Part shown: positions 40,229-41,322 of the stretch, in pieces
Position numbering within the stretch: position 1 is the stretch's first letter
How the letters are laid out: each line of letters starts with the position of its first letter
NCBI GenBank assembly: GCA_039815055.1
Contig: JBCCAA010000025.1
Span: forward strand, 1 to 41,322
DNA from: UBA5336 sp039815055
GTDB taxonomy: Bacteria > Pseudomonadota > Alphaproteobacteria > Caulobacterales > Hyphomonadaceae
Direction of reading: 5' to 3'
DNA length: 41,322 bases
Translations under genes and position numbers: made by a program
Notes under the pieces: model-generated
The model's input: only the letters and a program-made list of their open reading frames with translations
What the model was told of the DNA's origin: nothing
Databases searched by the model: none

Positions 40229-41322
40229 ATGTTGAGATCAATCTATCTCGTCGCCCGCCGGGATTATCTCGGCTACGTCACCGCCTGGGGGTTCTGGCTC
40301 GGTCTGATGATCACGCCGGTCCTGTTTGGCATCGGCCTGGTCGCCCCCAGCCTTGCGGCCAGTTCCGCGCCGGTGCGCCACTTTACGGTCATCGACAATA
40401 CCGGCGCCTACACCGCTGTCATCGAAAAAGAGATGGAGCGCCGAGCGGTGAATCTTGCCCGAGGCGTGGTTGAGGCCTCGGAGCTGATTTCCAGCGATGA
40501 AGACGCGGTTGATCGGTTTGATGCCGAAATCGAAGCGGGCGCAGACCCGCAGGATGCGCTGGAGGCTGCCTTGCCAGGCATGGCTGACCGGCTGCAATTG
40601 CCGCAGGATGATTTCCGACTGGTCGATCCGCCGGCCGAGACGATTGAAGGCCTCCGCCCCTGGCTCAATGGGGATCGCATGTTGGACACCGGACGCGGCT
40701 CGGCGCCCCTGTTCGCTGCGATCGTCTACACGCCTGATGGCATCGAATATTGGTCGAAAAGCGTGAATTTCTCCGGTATTCAGTCTCTGGCGCGCCGTTC
40801 GGCACGGGCTCTGGCACAAGACCAGGTGTTCTCGGCCAACAGCGTTCCTGACACCGTGCTGGACCAGATCGACAGTCGAACCCTCGACGTGATCGACAAG
40901 AAACTAAACGAAGATGGCACCGGCGGATCTGAAGTGACTCTGGCGGATCGCGCGCGCGCGCGGCGACTGTCGCAGGACGCGCCGCCGCAGAGCCAGCGAG
41001 AGATCCTACTCAAGCTGTACGAGTCCTGCTCCATCGACGAGAACGGCACGCTGCAGCTGGACCTGCCGGGCTTGCCGCGCACGTCCAGTGTCCAGCGCAT
41101 GACGGACGCCACGTCTCACGCCTCCAGCAGTCCGTCCTTGGCGCCGCGGCTCAGTGCCGCGGCCTCCGTTGGACCTCGCCTCAGCTCCCCCGCGCGACCC
41201 GCGCCGGTGCTGAGCGCCCGTCGCAGCTTCCGCGACGACTCCATGACGGCGTCACCGAGAAGATCGGCGAGCGCGTCCGCCACCTCGGACCGCGCCTTGC
41301 CGCGCTCCTGGGACGTGTCGAC
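40229..41322 (+). CDS. ABC-2 type permease, N-terminal part only
   Basis: The ATG at 40229 opens MLRSIYLVARRDYLGYVTAWGF with one membrane helix (about 16-40), then a periplasmic domain of about 200 residues, the normal start of a NatB-like ABC-2 exporter permease and the expected partner of the upstream ATPase. After EVTLADRA (about codon 241) a helix bundle should follow. Instead the frame continues into Ser/Ala/Arg/Pro-rich sequence with no hydrophobic segment and runs off the window. Only 40229 to about 40950 is credible as permease. Confidence 0.75.
   Translation, partial: MLRSIYLVARRDYLGYVTAWGFWLGLMITPVLFGIGLVAPSLAASSAPVRHFTVIDNTGAYTAVIEKEMERRAVNLARGVVEASELISSDEDAVDRFDAEIEAGADPQDALEAALPGMADRLQLPQDDFRLVDPPAETIEGLRPWLNGDRMLDTGRGSAPLFAAIVYTPDGIEYWSKSVNFSGIQSLARRSARALAQDQVFSANSVPDTVLDQIDSRTLDVIDKKLNEDGTGGSEVTLADRARARRLSQDAPPQSQREILLKLYESCSIDENGTLQLDLPGLPRTSSVQRMTDATSHASSSPSLAPRLSAAASVGPRLSSPARPAPVLSARRSFRDDSMTASPRRSASASATSDRALPRSWDVS
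40947..41322. other. Probable foreign sequence at the right end
   Basis: From a GATC at 40946-40949 followed by a CG-alternating run, the sequence changes character. The codons in the permease frame become rich in CTG, CAG, GAG, AAG and TCC and encode a disordered Ser/Arg/Pro-rich stretch instead of membrane helices. The opposite strand also has a long open frame, so the coding strand is unclear. The window ends in GTCGAC. A chimeric clone or assembly join is the simplest reading. Confidence 0.5.

Overview
The window is about 41.3 kb of GC-rich, gene-dense DNA from an alphaproteobacterium, most likely of the Hyphomonadaceae/Maricaulaceae group. The evidence is gene content and order: an envC-like/ctpA/yibQ/rppH block, a methyltransferase-comF-grxC-DUF1178 block, an aa3-type cytochrome oxidase subunit IV, a class I NrdA without an ATP cone, and LpxR-, DUF481- and alginate-export-type outer membrane proteins. 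The lineage is inferred from these features; no database was searched. No insertion sequence, prophage, integrase or CRISPR array was seen.

Layout from left to right. 1-858 is a TIR-domain gene running off the left edge. 987-7480 is a + strand run: M28 peptidase, HEPN-like protein, and the cell-envelope set envC-like/ctpA/yibQ followed by rppH. 7426-9388 holds a small lipoprotein candidate, a Crp/Fnr regulator, tRNA-Arg(CCG), and a membrane protein/XRE regulator pair with a clear operator. 9576-12724 holds a TraB/GumN lipoprotein, a CoA-ester lyase, a small membrane protein and a DUF481 protein. 12854-17476 holds pepA-hypothetical-holC diverging from lptF-lptG. 17473-22869 holds small exported proteins, PPK2, ribosomal protein S4 and an SDR. 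22920-25556 holds proX, purQ, an entericidin-like lipoprotein and an LpxR-like protein. 25808-32462 is a long - strand run: ahcY, a membrane TIR protein, purU, metK and, after a gap with regulatory sites, nrdA. 32611-36061 holds an alginate-export-type porin and an undescribed two-gene membrane/VWA-like module. 36135-40949 holds the methyltransferase/comF block, a cox subunit IV, a DksA-type zinc finger protein and an ABC exporter.

Several groups work together. EnvC-like, CtpA and YibQ act on the periplasm and cell wall. LptF and LptG form the LPS export permease. AhcY, PurU and MetK serve S-adenosylmethionine and one-carbon metabolism, and a TIR gene sits inside this co-directional run. NrdA supplies dNTPs behind a candidate NrdR box and two CtrA-like motifs.

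For a second look, the main points are: the TIR protein inside the methyl-cycle cluster; the VWA-like/membrane pair; an in-frame TGA near the start of the membrane gene coupled to the XRE regulator; five convergent gene pairs that share a 4-base stop overlap; and the last ~375 bases, which look foreign to the ABC permease they interrupt and probably mark a chimeric clone or assembly join.
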